A DNA stretch of 64,000 nt from Pseudonocardia oroxyli. Its GTDB lineage: Bacteria > Actinomycetota > Actinomycetes > Mycobacteriales > Pseudonocardiaceae. The translations under genes were made by a program, and so were the position numbers. Positions within the stretch are counted from its first letter, which is position 1. The number at the start of each line of letters is the position of its first letter. Below are positions 24,467 to 32,462 of the stretch, in pieces. The notes under the pieces are model-generated. The model was not told the origin of the DNA, made no database searches, and was given only the letters and a program-made list of their open reading frames with translations. The stretch is from assembly GCF_900102195.1 (NCBI RefSeq), contig NZ_FNBE01000006.1, positions 186,001-250,000 of the forward strand, written 5' to 3'.

Positions 24467-25138
24467 TTACGTCGAGATCGCGTGTGAGTCCATGTCCGCG
24501 ACCGTCCACTCCTCGACCTCGTCGAGGTGGACGGCGGCGGCCGCCTGCGCGGCCGCGACGTCGCGGACCGCCATGGCGTCCAGAATCTCCAGGTGCCGCT
24601 TCGTCGAGCCCGCGGCGCGGTGCGGGCCGGTCGCCCCCAGGATCCGCAGCCAGGCGACGAACGGCTCGACCGAGCTGCGCGCCCGGACCAGCCGCTCGTT
24701 CCCGGTGGCGGCGACGATCTCGCGGTGGATGCGGAAGTCGCTGTGGAAGAACGGCTCGAAGTCGCCCTTCTCCACCGCGGCCAGCGCCTCCACCGCCTCC
24801 GCCCGCAGGTCGGCGATCTGCGCGCCGGGCATGACCGACGCGGCGAGCCCCGTCGCCACCCACTCGATGCCCTTGCGCAGCTGACAGACCTCGCGGACGT
24901 CCGCGGTGCCCGGGCGCGCGACGAAGGTGCCGGAGCGCGGGCGGGTCTCGATCAGCTGGTCGTGCTCGAGCCGGGCCAACGCGTCCCGCACCGGGGTGCG
25001 GGACACGCCGAACTCGTCCGCGACGGCCTGGGGATCCAGCCGGGAGCCGGGCGCGAACACGCCGGTGGTGATCCGCTCGACCAGGATCGTGTAGAGCTGG
25101 TCGGCGATCGACTCGACGACGAGTGCGGTCCTAGCCAC
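24467..25138 (-). CDS. GntR-family regulator (FCD subfamily) of the KGSA/DHA-kinase locus
   Basis: A 223-residue regulator with a winged helix (PQAVADEFGVSRTPVRDAL) and an FCD effector domain (DFRIHREIVAATGNERLV, HLEILDAMAVRD). GTG 25138 follows a CAGGGGG stretch. It lies between the lyase and dehydrogenase genes, which it probably represses. TCTGATACCTAG (25153-25164) just upstream of it resembles TCTGATACATTA (26086-26097) in the divergent promoter of the lyase and transporter genes, suggesting one regulator with two sites. Confidence 0.87.
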   Translation of the reverse strand: MARTALVVESIADQLYTILVERITTGVFAPGSRLDPQAVADEFGVSRTPVRDALARLEHDQLIETRPRSGTFVARPGTADVREVCQLRKGIEWVATGLAASVMPGAQIADLRAEAVEALAAVEKGDFEPFFHSDFRIHREIVAATGNERLVRARSSVEPFVAWLRILGATGPHRAAGSTKRHLEILDAMAVRDVAAAQAAAAVHLDEVEEWTVADMDSHAIST

Positions 25139-25160
25139 GGCGGCCCCCTGGTTCTGATAC

Positions 25161-26051
25161 CTAGTCGATCAGGTTAGCGGCTCGCAGCGCCGTGGCGATG
25201 CGCTCCCGCTCCTCGGCCGTCGCCGGGGCGAAGGGCTTGCGGGGCAGACCGCCCTCGCGGCCCTGCAGCTGCAGGGCGGCCTTCAGCGTGGCGGGCAGGT
25301 TGGGTCCGTCGATCGCGCGCCACACGGTGAGAATGCGCTCGTGGAGCTTCAGCGCCTCCGTGTGGTCCCCGGCCTGGACCGCGTCCCACAGCTCGACCGA
25401 CAGCTTCGGCGTGACGGTCGGGATCGCCGCGAGCGCACCGTGCGCGCCCATCACGAACGCCGGGTAGTGCAGGTCGTCCAGGGCGGCGAGGATGGTGAAC
25501 CGGTCCCGGACCCGCAGCAGCAGGTCGGCGAGCTTGTGCGCGTCCCCACCGGACTGCTTGACGGCGATGACCTGCGGCACGACCGAGCCCATCTTCTCGA
25601 TGGTGTCCACCGGCACGAGGGCCCACGGTACCACGTTGTAGAGCACGATCGGCAGGTCGGTGGCCTCGCCGACGAGCCGGTAGTGCTCGATGGTCTCGGC
25701 CTCGGACGGGGCGAAGACGTAGTGCACGGGGGTGACCTGCAGCGCGTCCACCCCGGCCTCCTTGAGCGCCAGCGAGTAGCGGATCGCCTGCGCGGTGGAG
25801 TTCTGGATGACGCCGCCGATCACCGGCACGCGGCCGCCGACCTCATCCACGACGACCTCGCAGATCGCCTTGCTCTCCTCCAGCGACAGGGTCTGGCCCT
25901 CGCCGGTGCTGCCGCAGGCGCAGATCGCGGTCACGCCCTGGTCGAGCAGGTACTTGACCTCGCCGCGGAGCAGCTCGAGATCGACCTGGTCGGCCTCGTC
26001 GAACGGGGTGACGACCGTGCTGATCATCCCGTGCAGTGCCAGGTCCTTCAT
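25161..26051 (-). CDS. Dihydrodipicolinate synthase-family lyase/dehydratase/deaminase
   Basis: A 296-residue class I aldolase-fold enzyme. Family motifs are CGSTGEGQTLSLEES, the tyrosine of VLYNVVPWAL and the Schiff-base lysine in VIAVKQSGGDAHK. Three known DHDPS-family reactions end in 2-oxoglutarate semialdehyde: dehydration of 5-dehydro-4-deoxyglucarate, dehydration of 2-keto-3-deoxy-L-arabonate and deamination of pyrroline-4-hydroxy-2-carboxylate (hydroxyproline pathway). The linked KGSA-type dehydrogenase supports one of these over lysine synthesis, but the sequence alone does not decide which. Its stop lies 22 bases before the GntR start. Confidence 0.82.
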   Translation of the reverse strand: MKDLALHGMISTVVTPFDEADQVDLELLRGEVKYLLDQGVTAICACGSTGEGQTLSLEESKAICEVVVDEVGGRVPVIGGVIQNSTAQAIRYSLALKEAGVDALQVTPVHYVFAPSEAETIEHYRLVGEATDLPIVLYNVVPWALVPVDTIEKMGSVVPQVIAVKQSGGDAHKLADLLLRVRDRFTILAALDDLHYPAFVMGAHGALAAIPTVTPKLSVELWDAVQAGDHTEALKLHERILTVWRAIDGPNLPATLKAALQLQGREGGLPRKPFAPATAEERERIATALRAANLID

Positions 26052-26080
26052 CACGCCTCCTGAGGGGCTTGTCTTGCATC

Positions 26081-26097
26081 TAGTGTCTGATACATTA
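26081..26097. promoter_or_regulatory. Candidate GntR operator in the divergent promoter
   Basis: TAGTGTCTGATACATTA is an imperfect palindrome: TAGTGT and ACATTA match at five of six positions around five bases. It is noticeably AT-richer than its surroundings. It lies between the lyase gene (starts 26051, minus) and the MHS transporter gene (starts 26142, plus), so one site could control both. A related half occurs at 25153-25164. Confidence 0.55.
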
Positions 26098-26141
26098 GCC
26101 GTCACACGCAGGAAACACCAGCAGGTACGAGGGAGTGCCGA

Positions 26142-27473
26142 ATGTCTGCTCCAGAACCCGGTTCCGCCGAGAAGTCCGGCACGCCCGTCAGGCGGGTCGT
26201 CTGGGCCTCCGCGCTCGGCACGACGGTCGAGTACTACGACTTCACGCTGTACGCGACGACCGCCGCGCTCGTCTTCAACAAGGTCTTCTTCCCCGCCGAG
26301 AACGCGCTGGTGGGCACGCTCGCCGCGTTCGCGACGTTCTTCGTCGGCTATCTCGCCCGCCCACTCGGCGGCATCGTCTTCGGCCACTACGGGGACCGCC
26401 TGGGCCGCAAGACCATCCTGATCATCACGATGGTGCTGATGGGCGGCGGCACGTTCGCCGTCGGTCTGCTGCCCGGCTACGACACGATCGGCATCTGGGC
26501 GCCGATCCTGCTCGTGCTCATCCGGTTGCTGCAGGGACTCGGCATGGGCGGCGAGTACGGCGGCGGCGTCCTGATGGCGCTGGAGTACAGCCCCAAGCAG
26601 CGGCAGGGCTTCTTCACCTCGCTCGTGCACATCGGCACCCCCGCGGGCGTGCTGCTGCCGGTCGCGATCGTGACCATCCTGAACTCCGCGCTGCCCGAGG
26701 GCGCGTACGAGAGCTGGGCGTGGCGGCTGCCCTTCCTGGCCAGCATCATCCTGATCGGACTGGGCGTCTACATCCGCACGCACGTCAGCGAGAGCCCCGA
26801 GTTCGTCAAGGCCCGCGCCGAGAAGGAGGCGCACGCGCTCCCGGTGAAGGAGCTCTTCCGCACGCACAGCAACCGGGTCGTGCTGTCCATCCTCGCGAAG
26901 ATCGCCGAGTCCGGGCTGTTCAACGTCTACTACGTCGTCGCGATCGCCTACGTCACCACCGAGCTGGGGCTGCCCCGGCAGCCCGTGCTGATCGCCGTGC
27001 TCATCGCCTGCGCCGTGGAATGCCTCACGCTCCCGGTGTTCGGCGCGCTGTCGGACCGGATCGGCCGCCGCAAGGTCTACATCGGCGGGGCGCTGTTCCA
27101 GGTCGTCCTCGCGGTGCCCTTCTTCCTCATGCTCTCCACCGGGAACTTCTGGCTCACCGTGCTGGGCATGACGCTGGGCCTGGCCGTCGGGCACGGTGCG
27201 ATGTACGGCTCGCAGGCCGCGCTGTTCGCCAACCTGTACCCGGTCTCCGTCCGCTACACCGGCCTCTCGGTGACCCAGCAGGTCGGCGCCACCCTCGGCG
27301 GCGGACTCGCCCCGCTGGCGGGCACCGCGCTGCTCGCCGCGGGCGGTGGACACTGGACCTGGCTGGTCGTCTACGCGATCGGCATCGCCCTGATCTCGTC
27401 GGTCGCCGCATCCCGGCTGGTGTGGGGCGAGGCACGCCACACCTCGACCGACCGTTCCTTGGAGAACGCCTGA
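26142..27473 (+). CDS. MHS-type major facilitator transporter
   Basis: A 443-residue transporter with 12 predicted membrane segments. It belongs to the metabolite:H+ symporter branch (ShiA/ProP/KgtP-like), shown by ASALGTTVEYYDFTLYATTAAL, the loop motif GHYGDRLGRKT and QGLGMGGEYGGGVL. Substrates in this branch are organic acids, aromatic acids or betaines. It is the first gene of a three-gene unit with dhaK and dhaL (TGATG overlap with dhaK), so it probably imports the compound fed into the kinase/lyase pathway. Confidence 0.88.
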   Translation: MSAPEPGSAEKSGTPVRRVVWASALGTTVEYYDFTLYATTAALVFNKVFFPAENALVGTLAAFATFFVGYLARPLGGIVFGHYGDRLGRKTILIITMVLMGGGTFAVGLLPGYDTIGIWAPILLVLIRLLQGLGMGGEYGGGVLMALEYSPKQRQGFFTSLVHIGTPAGVLLPVAIVTILNSALPEGAYESWAWRLPFLASIILIGLGVYIRTHVSESPEFVKARAEKEAHALPVKELFRTHSNRVVLSILAKIAESGLFNVYYVVAIAYVTTELGLPRQPVLIAVLIACAVECLTLPVFGALSDRIGRRKVYIGGALFQVVLAVPFFLMLSTGNFWLTVLGMTLGLAVGHGAMYGSQAALFANLYPVSVRYTGLSVTQQVGATLGGGLAPLAGTALLAAGGGHWTWLVVYAIGIALISSVAASRLVWGEARHTSTDRSLENA

Positions 27474-28480
27474 TGGCACCACCCTTCCTCCCCGCCGACG
27501 GCGACCCGGTCCCGCCCGCCCTGCGCGGGTTCGCCCGGGCGCACGCGGACCTCGTCGAGCTGGTCGAGAAACCGGCCCACCTCGTCGCCAGGGACCGCGA
27601 CCCGGCCCGGCGGGTGGGCCTGGTCTCCGGCGGCGGCTCCGGCCACGAGCCGCTGCACGCCGGGTTCCTGGGCCGCGGCATGCTCGACGCCGTCGCCCCC
27701 GGCAAGGTGTTCGCCTCCCCGCACAACCTGCAGGTCCTCGAGGCCTCGCGGCGCGCCGCGGGCCCCGAGGGCGTCCTCCACGTCGTCAAGAACTACACCG
27801 GCGACCGGATCAACTTCGGGATCGCGGCCGAGCGGCTGCGCCTGGAGGGCGTCGAGGTCCGCCGGGTGCTCGTCGACGACGACCTGGCCACCGAGTCGGA
27901 CGAGACCGCCACCGGGCGGCGCGGGACCGGGGCCACCGTCGTCGTGGAGAAGCTGCTCGGCGGGGCCGCGGACACCGGCCTGGGGCTGGACGAGCTGGCC
28001 GCCCTGGGCGCCGAGTTCGCGGCGGCCTCGCGCAGCCTCGCCGTGGCCTCGCGGGCGCAGACCTCGCTGCACACCGGCGAGCCCTCGTTCGCGCTGGACG
28101 CGGGTGAGCTGGAGTACGGCGTGGGCATCCACGGCGAGCGCGCCCAGAAGTCGATCGACCGCCCCTCGACCGAGGCGCTGGTCTCGCGGCTGCTCGACGA
28201 GCTGGTGGCCGGGCTCCCCGCGGGCCCGTCCGAGGTGATCGCGGTGGTCAACGGGCTCGGCGGCACCACGCTGCTGGAGCTCTACGGGCTGCACGACCTG
28301 GTCCTCGACGGGCTCGCGCAGCGCGGCCTCACCGTGTCCGCGGCGCTGGTCGGCACGTTCGTCCCGGCCCTGGACATGACCGGGTTCTCGCTCACCCTGA
28401 CCCGCCTGCAGCCGTCCTGGTCGGCCTACTGGACCGCCCCGGCCGTGACGCCCGCCCTGACCGTCGGAGCCCAGCCGTGA
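27473..28480 (+). CDS. dhaK: Dihydroxyacetone kinase subunit DhaK (or related ketose kinase)
   Basis: A 335-residue substrate-binding subunit. GLVSGGGSGHEPLHAGF near residue 50 contains the glycine/histidine substrate pocket, and YGVGIHGERAQKS near residue 220 contains the histidine that forms a hemiaminal bond with dihydroxyacetone. KNYTGDRINFGIAAERL is also conserved. Stand-alone DhaK plus DhaL normally need a PTS protein, DhaM, as phosphate donor, but none is in the window. ATP-using homologues that act on erythrulose and similar ketoses exist in actinobacteria and are an alternative. It is co-translated with the transporter gene and dhaL. Confidence 0.9.
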   Translation: MAPPFLPADGDPVPPALRGFARAHADLVELVEKPAHLVARDRDPARRVGLVSGGGSGHEPLHAGFLGRGMLDAVAPGKVFASPHNLQVLEASRRAAGPEGVLHVVKNYTGDRINFGIAAERLRLEGVEVRRVLVDDDLATESDETATGRRGTGATVVVEKLLGGAADTGLGLDELAALGAEFAAASRSLAVASRAQTSLHTGEPSFALDAGELEYGVGIHGERAQKSIDRPSTEALVSRLLDELVAGLPAGPSEVIAVVNGLGGTTLLELYGLHDLVLDGLAQRGLTVSAALVGTFVPALDMTGFSLTLTRLQPSWSAYWTAPAVTPALTVGAQP

Positions 28481-29064
28481 ACCAGGAAGCAGTCCTGCGG
28501 ACCTTCGCCCGGGCCGCCGAGGACGCCCACGCCGCGCTCACCGAGCTGGACCAGCGCTCCGGCGACGGCGACTTCGGGGACAACCTGCGCGGCGGGCTCC
28601 GGGAAGCCGTCGCCCGCTTCGACGCGGGCGGGACGAGTGCCTTCGGCGCCCTCGGCGAGGTGTTCCTCGACGAGGTCGGCGGCACCAGCGGGCCGCTGCT
28701 GGGCCTGTTGTTCACCGAGATCGCGCAGGCCCTCGACCGCGGCGGGTCCTTCGGCGACGGCGCCCGCGCGGGCCTCGCCGCGATCCAGCGGGTCGGCGAG
28801 GCGCAGGTCGGCGACCGGACCCTGGTCGACGCCCTCTCCCCCGCCGTCGACGCGTTCGCGACCGGCGGGTTCGTCGCCGCGGCGGCCGCCGCGAAGAAGG
28901 GCGCCGACCACACGGCCGAGCTGCGCGCCCGGATGGGCCGGGCCAGCTACGTCGGGGACCGGGCGAAGGGCGAGCCGGACCCCGGCGCCGTCGGGATCGC
29001 GGTGCTGTTCTGGGCCGCGGCGACGGTGGAGAGTCCGGACGCCGCCGTCGAGAAGCCCCTGTGA
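28477..29064 (+). CDS. dhaL: Dihydroxyacetone kinase subunit DhaL (nucleotide-binding)
   Basis: A 195-residue all-helical nucleotide subunit. The Mg-coordinating aspartates occur in LDQRSGDGDFGDNL, and the lid/phosphate segment ends with MGRASYVGDRAKGEPDPGA. It transfers phosphate to the ketose held by DhaK. GTG 28477 overlaps the dhaK stop (GTGA). A strong hairpin follows four bases after its stop, so the operon ends here. Confidence 0.9.
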   Translation: MNQEAVLRTFARAAEDAHAALTELDQRSGDGDFGDNLRGGLREAVARFDAGGTSAFGALGEVFLDEVGGTSGPLLGLLFTEIAQALDRGGSFGDGARAGLAAIQRVGEAQVGDRTLVDALSPAVDAFATGGFVAAAAAAKKGADHTAELRARMGRASYVGDRAKGEPDPGAVGIAVLFWAAATVESPDAAVEKPL

Positions 29065-29067
29065 TCA

Positions 29068-29101
29068 CCGGATGGCGCCGGGATCCGCCGGCGCCATCCG
29101 G
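29068..29101. terminator. Bidirectional hairpin terminator between dhaL and the LuxR regulator
   Basis: The arms 29068-29081 (CCGGATGGCGCCGG) and 29088-29101 are perfectly complementary over 14 bp around a six-base loop (GATCCG). It lies between convergent genes ending at 29064 and 29119. Confidence 0.8.
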
Positions 29102-29118
29102 GAGCTCCTCGTGCGCCG

Positions 29119-29889
29119 CTAGACGATGCCCTGGCGGGTCGCGGTGTAGACGATCTCGGTGCGGCGGCGGACGTCGAGCTTGTCGCGGAGGTTGCGGACG
29201 TGGAACTTCACCGTCGCCTCGCTGATCACCAGCTCGGTGGCGATCTCCCGGTTCGACATCCCCGTGGCCAGGAGCTTGAGCACCTGGTTCTCGCGGTCGG
29301 TGAGCAGGGGGCCGCGCGGGTTCTGGATCGACGGCTCGCGGGGGTCTCGCAGCGCGTCCATCATCATCGTGGTGATGCGGGAGTCGAACACCGCGTCGCC
29401 GCGCAGCAGCGTGCGCACGGCGGCGACGATGTCCGCGGTGTCGGCGCCCTTGCGCAGGTAGCCGTGCACGCCGAGGCGGACGGTGCGCAGCATCGTCTCG
29501 CGGTCCCGGCAGCCGGTCAGCACGAGGATCCGGGTGCCGCGGTGGCGCTGGAGCAGCGCGCGGGCCACGTCGATCCCGGCGGAGTCGCCGCGCCCGAGGT
29601 CGACGTCCAGGAGCACGACGTCCGGGCGCAGCCGGTCCGCCGCGACCAGCGCGTCCCGCGGGGTCGCGGCCTCGCCCACGATCCGCAGGTCCGGCTCGAC
29701 GGCGAACAGCTGGCGCAGGCCGAGCCGCACGATGCCCTCGGCGTCGACCACGAGGATCCGGCCCGTGCGCACGGTGGCCGTCGGGCCGTCACCGCGCAGG
29801 TGCTCGGGCGCGGCCCCGACGCCCGGGACGCGGGTGGGGCGGGTGGGGCGGGAATCGAGGATCCGGACGTCGGCGAGCTCTGCGGTCAT
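29119..29889 (-). CDS. NarL/LuxR-type response regulator (orphan)
   Basis: A 256-residue regulator. After a Pro/Arg-rich leader of about 40 residues comes a receiver domain (RILVVDAEGIVRLGLRQLF, phospho-acceptor in VVLLDVDLG, lysine in YLRKGAD). It ends in a LuxR helix-turn-helix (LTDRENQVLKLLATGMSNREIA). No histidine kinase is adjacent, so its partner is elsewhere. It is divergent from the GAF regulator with 135 bases between them and convergent with dhaL. A role in sensing polyol or ketose use is suggested only by position. Confidence 0.88.
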   Translation of the reverse strand: MTAELADVRILDSRPTRPTRVPGVGAAPEHLRGDGPTATVRTGRILVVDAEGIVRLGLRQLFAVEPDLRIVGEAATPRDALVAADRLRPDVVLLDVDLGRGDSAGIDVARALLQRHRGTRILVLTGCRDRETMLRTVRLGVHGYLRKGADTADIVAAVRTLLRGDAVFDSRITTMMMDALRDPREPSIQNPRGPLLTDRENQVLKLLATGMSNREIATELVISEATVKFHVRNLRDKLDVRRRTEIVYTATRQGIV

Positions 29890-30024
29890 CGGGGTGCCTC
29901 CGATCGTCGACGGGCCGTTGTCGCCGCGACGGTAAGCTGAGTCACGTTGCCCGTTCGTTGCACGCGGGGACTGCCCCCTCGGACAGGCGCAACCTCGCCT
30001 TGCCGGCGGGGCGGACGTGAGGCG

Positions 30025-31605
30025 ATGATGAGGCGCATCAGGACGCGGGAAGTCGGGGTGCCGGTGCCAGTCGACGGGGTGGTCGAGCGCGAGCCGAGCT
30101 CCGGCCTGCCCGCGTCGATGTCCTCGTCGCTCTCCTCGTCGCTCGCCTCCTCGTTCTCGTCGTCCCAGCGGATCGACGAGCTGTTCGAGGCCGTGCTGGA
30201 CGACACCGGGGACGCGACCGTCCGCAGGCTCGTCTCCGAGTCCTGGGAGCGCAGCCTCGCCGCCGCGATCGACCCGGCCACGCCGCTGCCGCCGCTGCGG
30301 TTCGACCCGGCCGAGAGCCGAGCCCGGCTCGACGCGCATCCGCTGCACAAGGTCATGCCGCTGTTGCGGGACAACCTGTTGAGCATCGCCGAGGAGGCCA
30401 AGCACGTCGTCGTCGTGACCGACGAGGAGGGCACGGTCCTGTGGCGGGACGGGGCCAGCGCCGTGCTCGGCCCCGCCGACCGGGTCGGTCTCGTCGAGGG
30501 GTCGAACTGGTCCGAGGAGGCCATCGGCACCAACGCGATGGGCACCGGGCTCGCGCTCGGGCGGCCGGTGCAGATCCACTCCACCGAGCACCTGGTCCGC
30601 GCCGTGCACGCGTGGACCTGCGTCGCCGCGCCCGTGATGGACCCCGACACCGGGCGGATCATCGGCGCCATCGACATCACCGGCCCGCGCCGCACCATCC
30701 ATCCGGCGATGTTGGCGCTGGTCACGGCCACCGCGCAGCTCGCCGAGAACCAGATGCGGATGCAGCTCGCCATCGCCGACGAGCGGCTGCGTGCCCGCAA
30801 CCAGGGACACCTGGCCTCGCTGCGGGGCACGCCCGGCGCGCTCGTCACCCCCACCGGCCGGATCATCGCCGGGGACCCGTTCGGCGACTGGCCGGAGCGG
30901 GTGCGGCTGGAGGCGGGCCAGGACCGCCTGCGGCTCGCGGACGGCCGGGAGATGCACGTCGAGCCGCTGGCCGAGGGCTTCCTGCTGTCGGCGACCCGCA
31001 GGCGCGCCTCGGCGTCCGCCGCGCCGGGTCACTCGCTGTCCCTGCGGTTCCTCGGGGACGGCAACCCGTCGGTCGTCCTCGACGGCGAGACGCACGCGCT
31101 CACCACCCGGCCCGCCGAGCTGCTCGCCGCCCTCGCGCTGCACCCGGAGGGCCTGACCGCCGAGCGGCTCGCCCTGCTGCTCTACGGCGACGACGGCAAC
31201 CAGACCACCGTGCGCGGCGAGATCCACCGGCTGCGCCAGCTGATCGGCACCGACGTGCTGAAGACCCGCCCCTACCGGCTCGCCGCGACGGTGGACGCGG
31301 ACTTCGACACCGTCCGCCGCGCGCTGCGGGAGGGGCGGATCGCGGACGCGCTGCACGCGTGCGCGGGTCCACTGCTCCCCCGCTCGGACGCCCCGGAGAT
31401 CCGCGGCGCGCGAGACGAGCTCGAGGTCGGCCTGCGCCGCGCGGTCCTGGACTCCGACGACGCCGAGCTCGTCCATGCCTACGCGACCCACCGCATGGGG
31501 CGTGACGACCTGGAGGCGCACGAGCGCCTCGTCGAGACGCTGCCCGCGGGCGACCCGCGGCGGGCGATGGCCGAGTCGCGGGTGGCGCGGCTACTGGCCG
31601 AGTAG
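30025..31605 (+). CDS. GAF-domain regulator with C-terminal winged helix (AcoR/DhaR-like, no AAA+ domain)
   Basis: A 526-residue regulator. Residues about 30-45 form a serine-rich tract (SSSLSSSLASSFSSSQ). A helical N-region (RRLVSESWERSLAAAIDP) leads into a GAF domain with the AcoR-type motif EGSNWSEEAIGTNAMGTGLALG and HAWTCVAAPVMDPDTG. Enteric AcoR/DhaR proteins continue into a sigma-54 AAA+ domain; here the C-terminus instead carries a winged-helix segment (RPAELLAALALHPEGLTAERLALLLYG). DhaR controls glycerol/dihydroxyacetone genes in enterics, so control of dhaKL or the dehydratase operon is plausible. ATG 30025 follows GTGAGG; ATG 30028 is nearly equivalent. Confidence 0.8.
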   Translation: MMRRIRTREVGVPVPVDGVVEREPSSGLPASMSSSLSSSLASSFSSSQRIDELFEAVLDDTGDATVRRLVSESWERSLAAAIDPATPLPPLRFDPAESRARLDAHPLHKVMPLLRDNLLSIAEEAKHVVVVTDEEGTVLWRDGASAVLGPADRVGLVEGSNWSEEAIGTNAMGTGLALGRPVQIHSTEHLVRAVHAWTCVAAPVMDPDTGRIIGAIDITGPRRTIHPAMLALVTATAQLAENQMRMQLAIADERLRARNQGHLASLRGTPGALVTPTGRIIAGDPFGDWPERVRLEAGQDRLRLADGREMHVEPLAEGFLLSATRRRASASAAPGHSLSLRFLGDGNPSVVLDGETHALTTRPAELLAALALHPEGLTAERLALLLYGDDGNQTTVRGEIHRLRQLIGTDVLKTRPYRLAATVDADFDTVRRALREGRIADALHACAGPLLPRSDAPEIRGARDELEVGLRRAVLDSDDAELVHAYATHRMGRDDLEAHERLVETLPAGDPRRAMAESRVARLLAE

Positions 31606-32412
31606 GCCGCTCGTCTCGACGACCACCTCGGGCACGAACCGGACCCGCCGGTCGGTGCCCGACCACTCGATCTGCGCCGTGCCGGACAGCTGCAGGCTGC
31701 GCCCATGGCGGAGGTCCAGGACCAGCATCGCCGCCTCCGGGTCCACCGCGAGGTTGCCCAGGCTGTTGAACAGGTTGTTGCCCGGGAGCTCCGGCCAGCC
31801 GACGACGCCGTCGTCCACCTGCACGAACCCGGCCGGGCCGCCGCGGTGCGAGGCGTCCGCGCCCCGCTCGGGGTGCACGGTGCCGAGCAGGAACGAGTCC
31901 GCCGCGCGCAGCCGCTCCGCCACCTCGGGGGTGAGCCCCTCGTGGCGGGTGACGACCGGACGGACCTCGCCGATCGCCGTCGCCTCCCGGCACGGGATGT
32001 GCTGGGGGCAGTTGCCGTAGGCCTGGTCCGCCTCGATCGTGAACCCCGCCCGGCCGACGCGGGCCAGGGTCCCGTTGACCCGCAGCCGCCGCCTGCGGGC
32101 GTAGTCGACCATGATCGAGCCCACCGGGCCGCCCTCGGTGAGCACGTGCAGCGGATCGCCCGGCAGCGGGACGGCGTGCACCTCCAGGGTGGCGCCGTAC
32201 GCCCGCAGGAAGCCGGGCTCGCCGAACACCGGCGAGGTCCAGAGCCTGCCCTCGGGGTCCCGGGCGGTGATCACCGCGTGGTCCCGCTCGGCCGCGAACG
32301 CGGCCATGCCGCCGTCGAGCCGCGGGGCCCGCAGCATGCCGGCGAGCTGGTCCGCGCGGTCTGCGACCTGCGCGCGCTGTTGGACGAGCAGCTCGCCCTC
32401 GTGGAAGCCCAT
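31591..32412 (-). CDS. Pyridoxamine-phosphate-oxidase-like FMN-binding protein
   Basis: A 273-residue PPOX split-barrel protein. ERDHAVITARDPEGRLWTSPVFG and the YGNCPQHIPCREA motif place it in the large group of FMN-binding PPOX proteins with a repeated barrel, whose substrates are unknown. Its stop overlaps the end of the GAF gene by 15 bases. ATG 32412 was preferred to ATG 32424 because GGTGG then lies about five bases upstream. It is divergent from a CGNR regulator across a clear operator-like inverted repeat, the usual pattern for a flavoprotein controlled by its neighbour. Confidence 0.82.
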   Translation of the reverse strand: MGFHEGELLVQQRAQVADRADQLAGMLRAPRLDGGMAAFAAERDHAVITARDPEGRLWTSPVFGEPGFLRAYGATLEVHAVPLPGDPLHVLTEGGPVGSIMVDYARRRRLRVNGTLARVGRAGFTIEADQAYGNCPQHIPCREATAIGEVRPVVTRHEGLTPEVAERLRAADSFLLGTVHPERGADASHRGGPAGFVQVDDGVVGWPELPGNNLFNSLGNLAVDPEAAMLVLDLRHGRSLQLSGTAQIEWSGTDRRVRFVPEVVVETSGLLGQ

Positions 32413-32413
32413 G

Positions 32414-32444
32414 CTAACCACCATAGACGCATTATGACGGTTAG
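32414..32444. promoter_or_regulatory. Operator-like inverted repeat between PPOX and CGNR genes
   Basis: CTAACCACCATA (32414-32425) and TATGACGGTTAG (32433-32444) are inverted repeats matching at 10 of 12 positions with a seven-base spacer. The site lies immediately upstream of both divergent genes in an unusually AT-rich patch. It is a strong candidate for binding by the CGNR-type regulator. Confidence 0.6.
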
Positions 32445-32462
32445 TCGAGTACGGTGGTCGAC

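Noticed and set aside
25161-26051. Lysine-pathway dihydrodipicolinate synthase
   Set aside because: The neighbours (KGSA dehydrogenase, GntR, MHS transporter, DHA kinase) are catabolic, and the loop GSTGEGQT differs from the typical biosynthetic motif.
29890-30024. Sigma-54 (-24/-12) promoter suggested by TTGCACG near the AcoR-like gene
   Set aside because: Actinobacteria generally lack sigma-54, the spacing does not fit, and the regulator here lacks the AAA+ domain.
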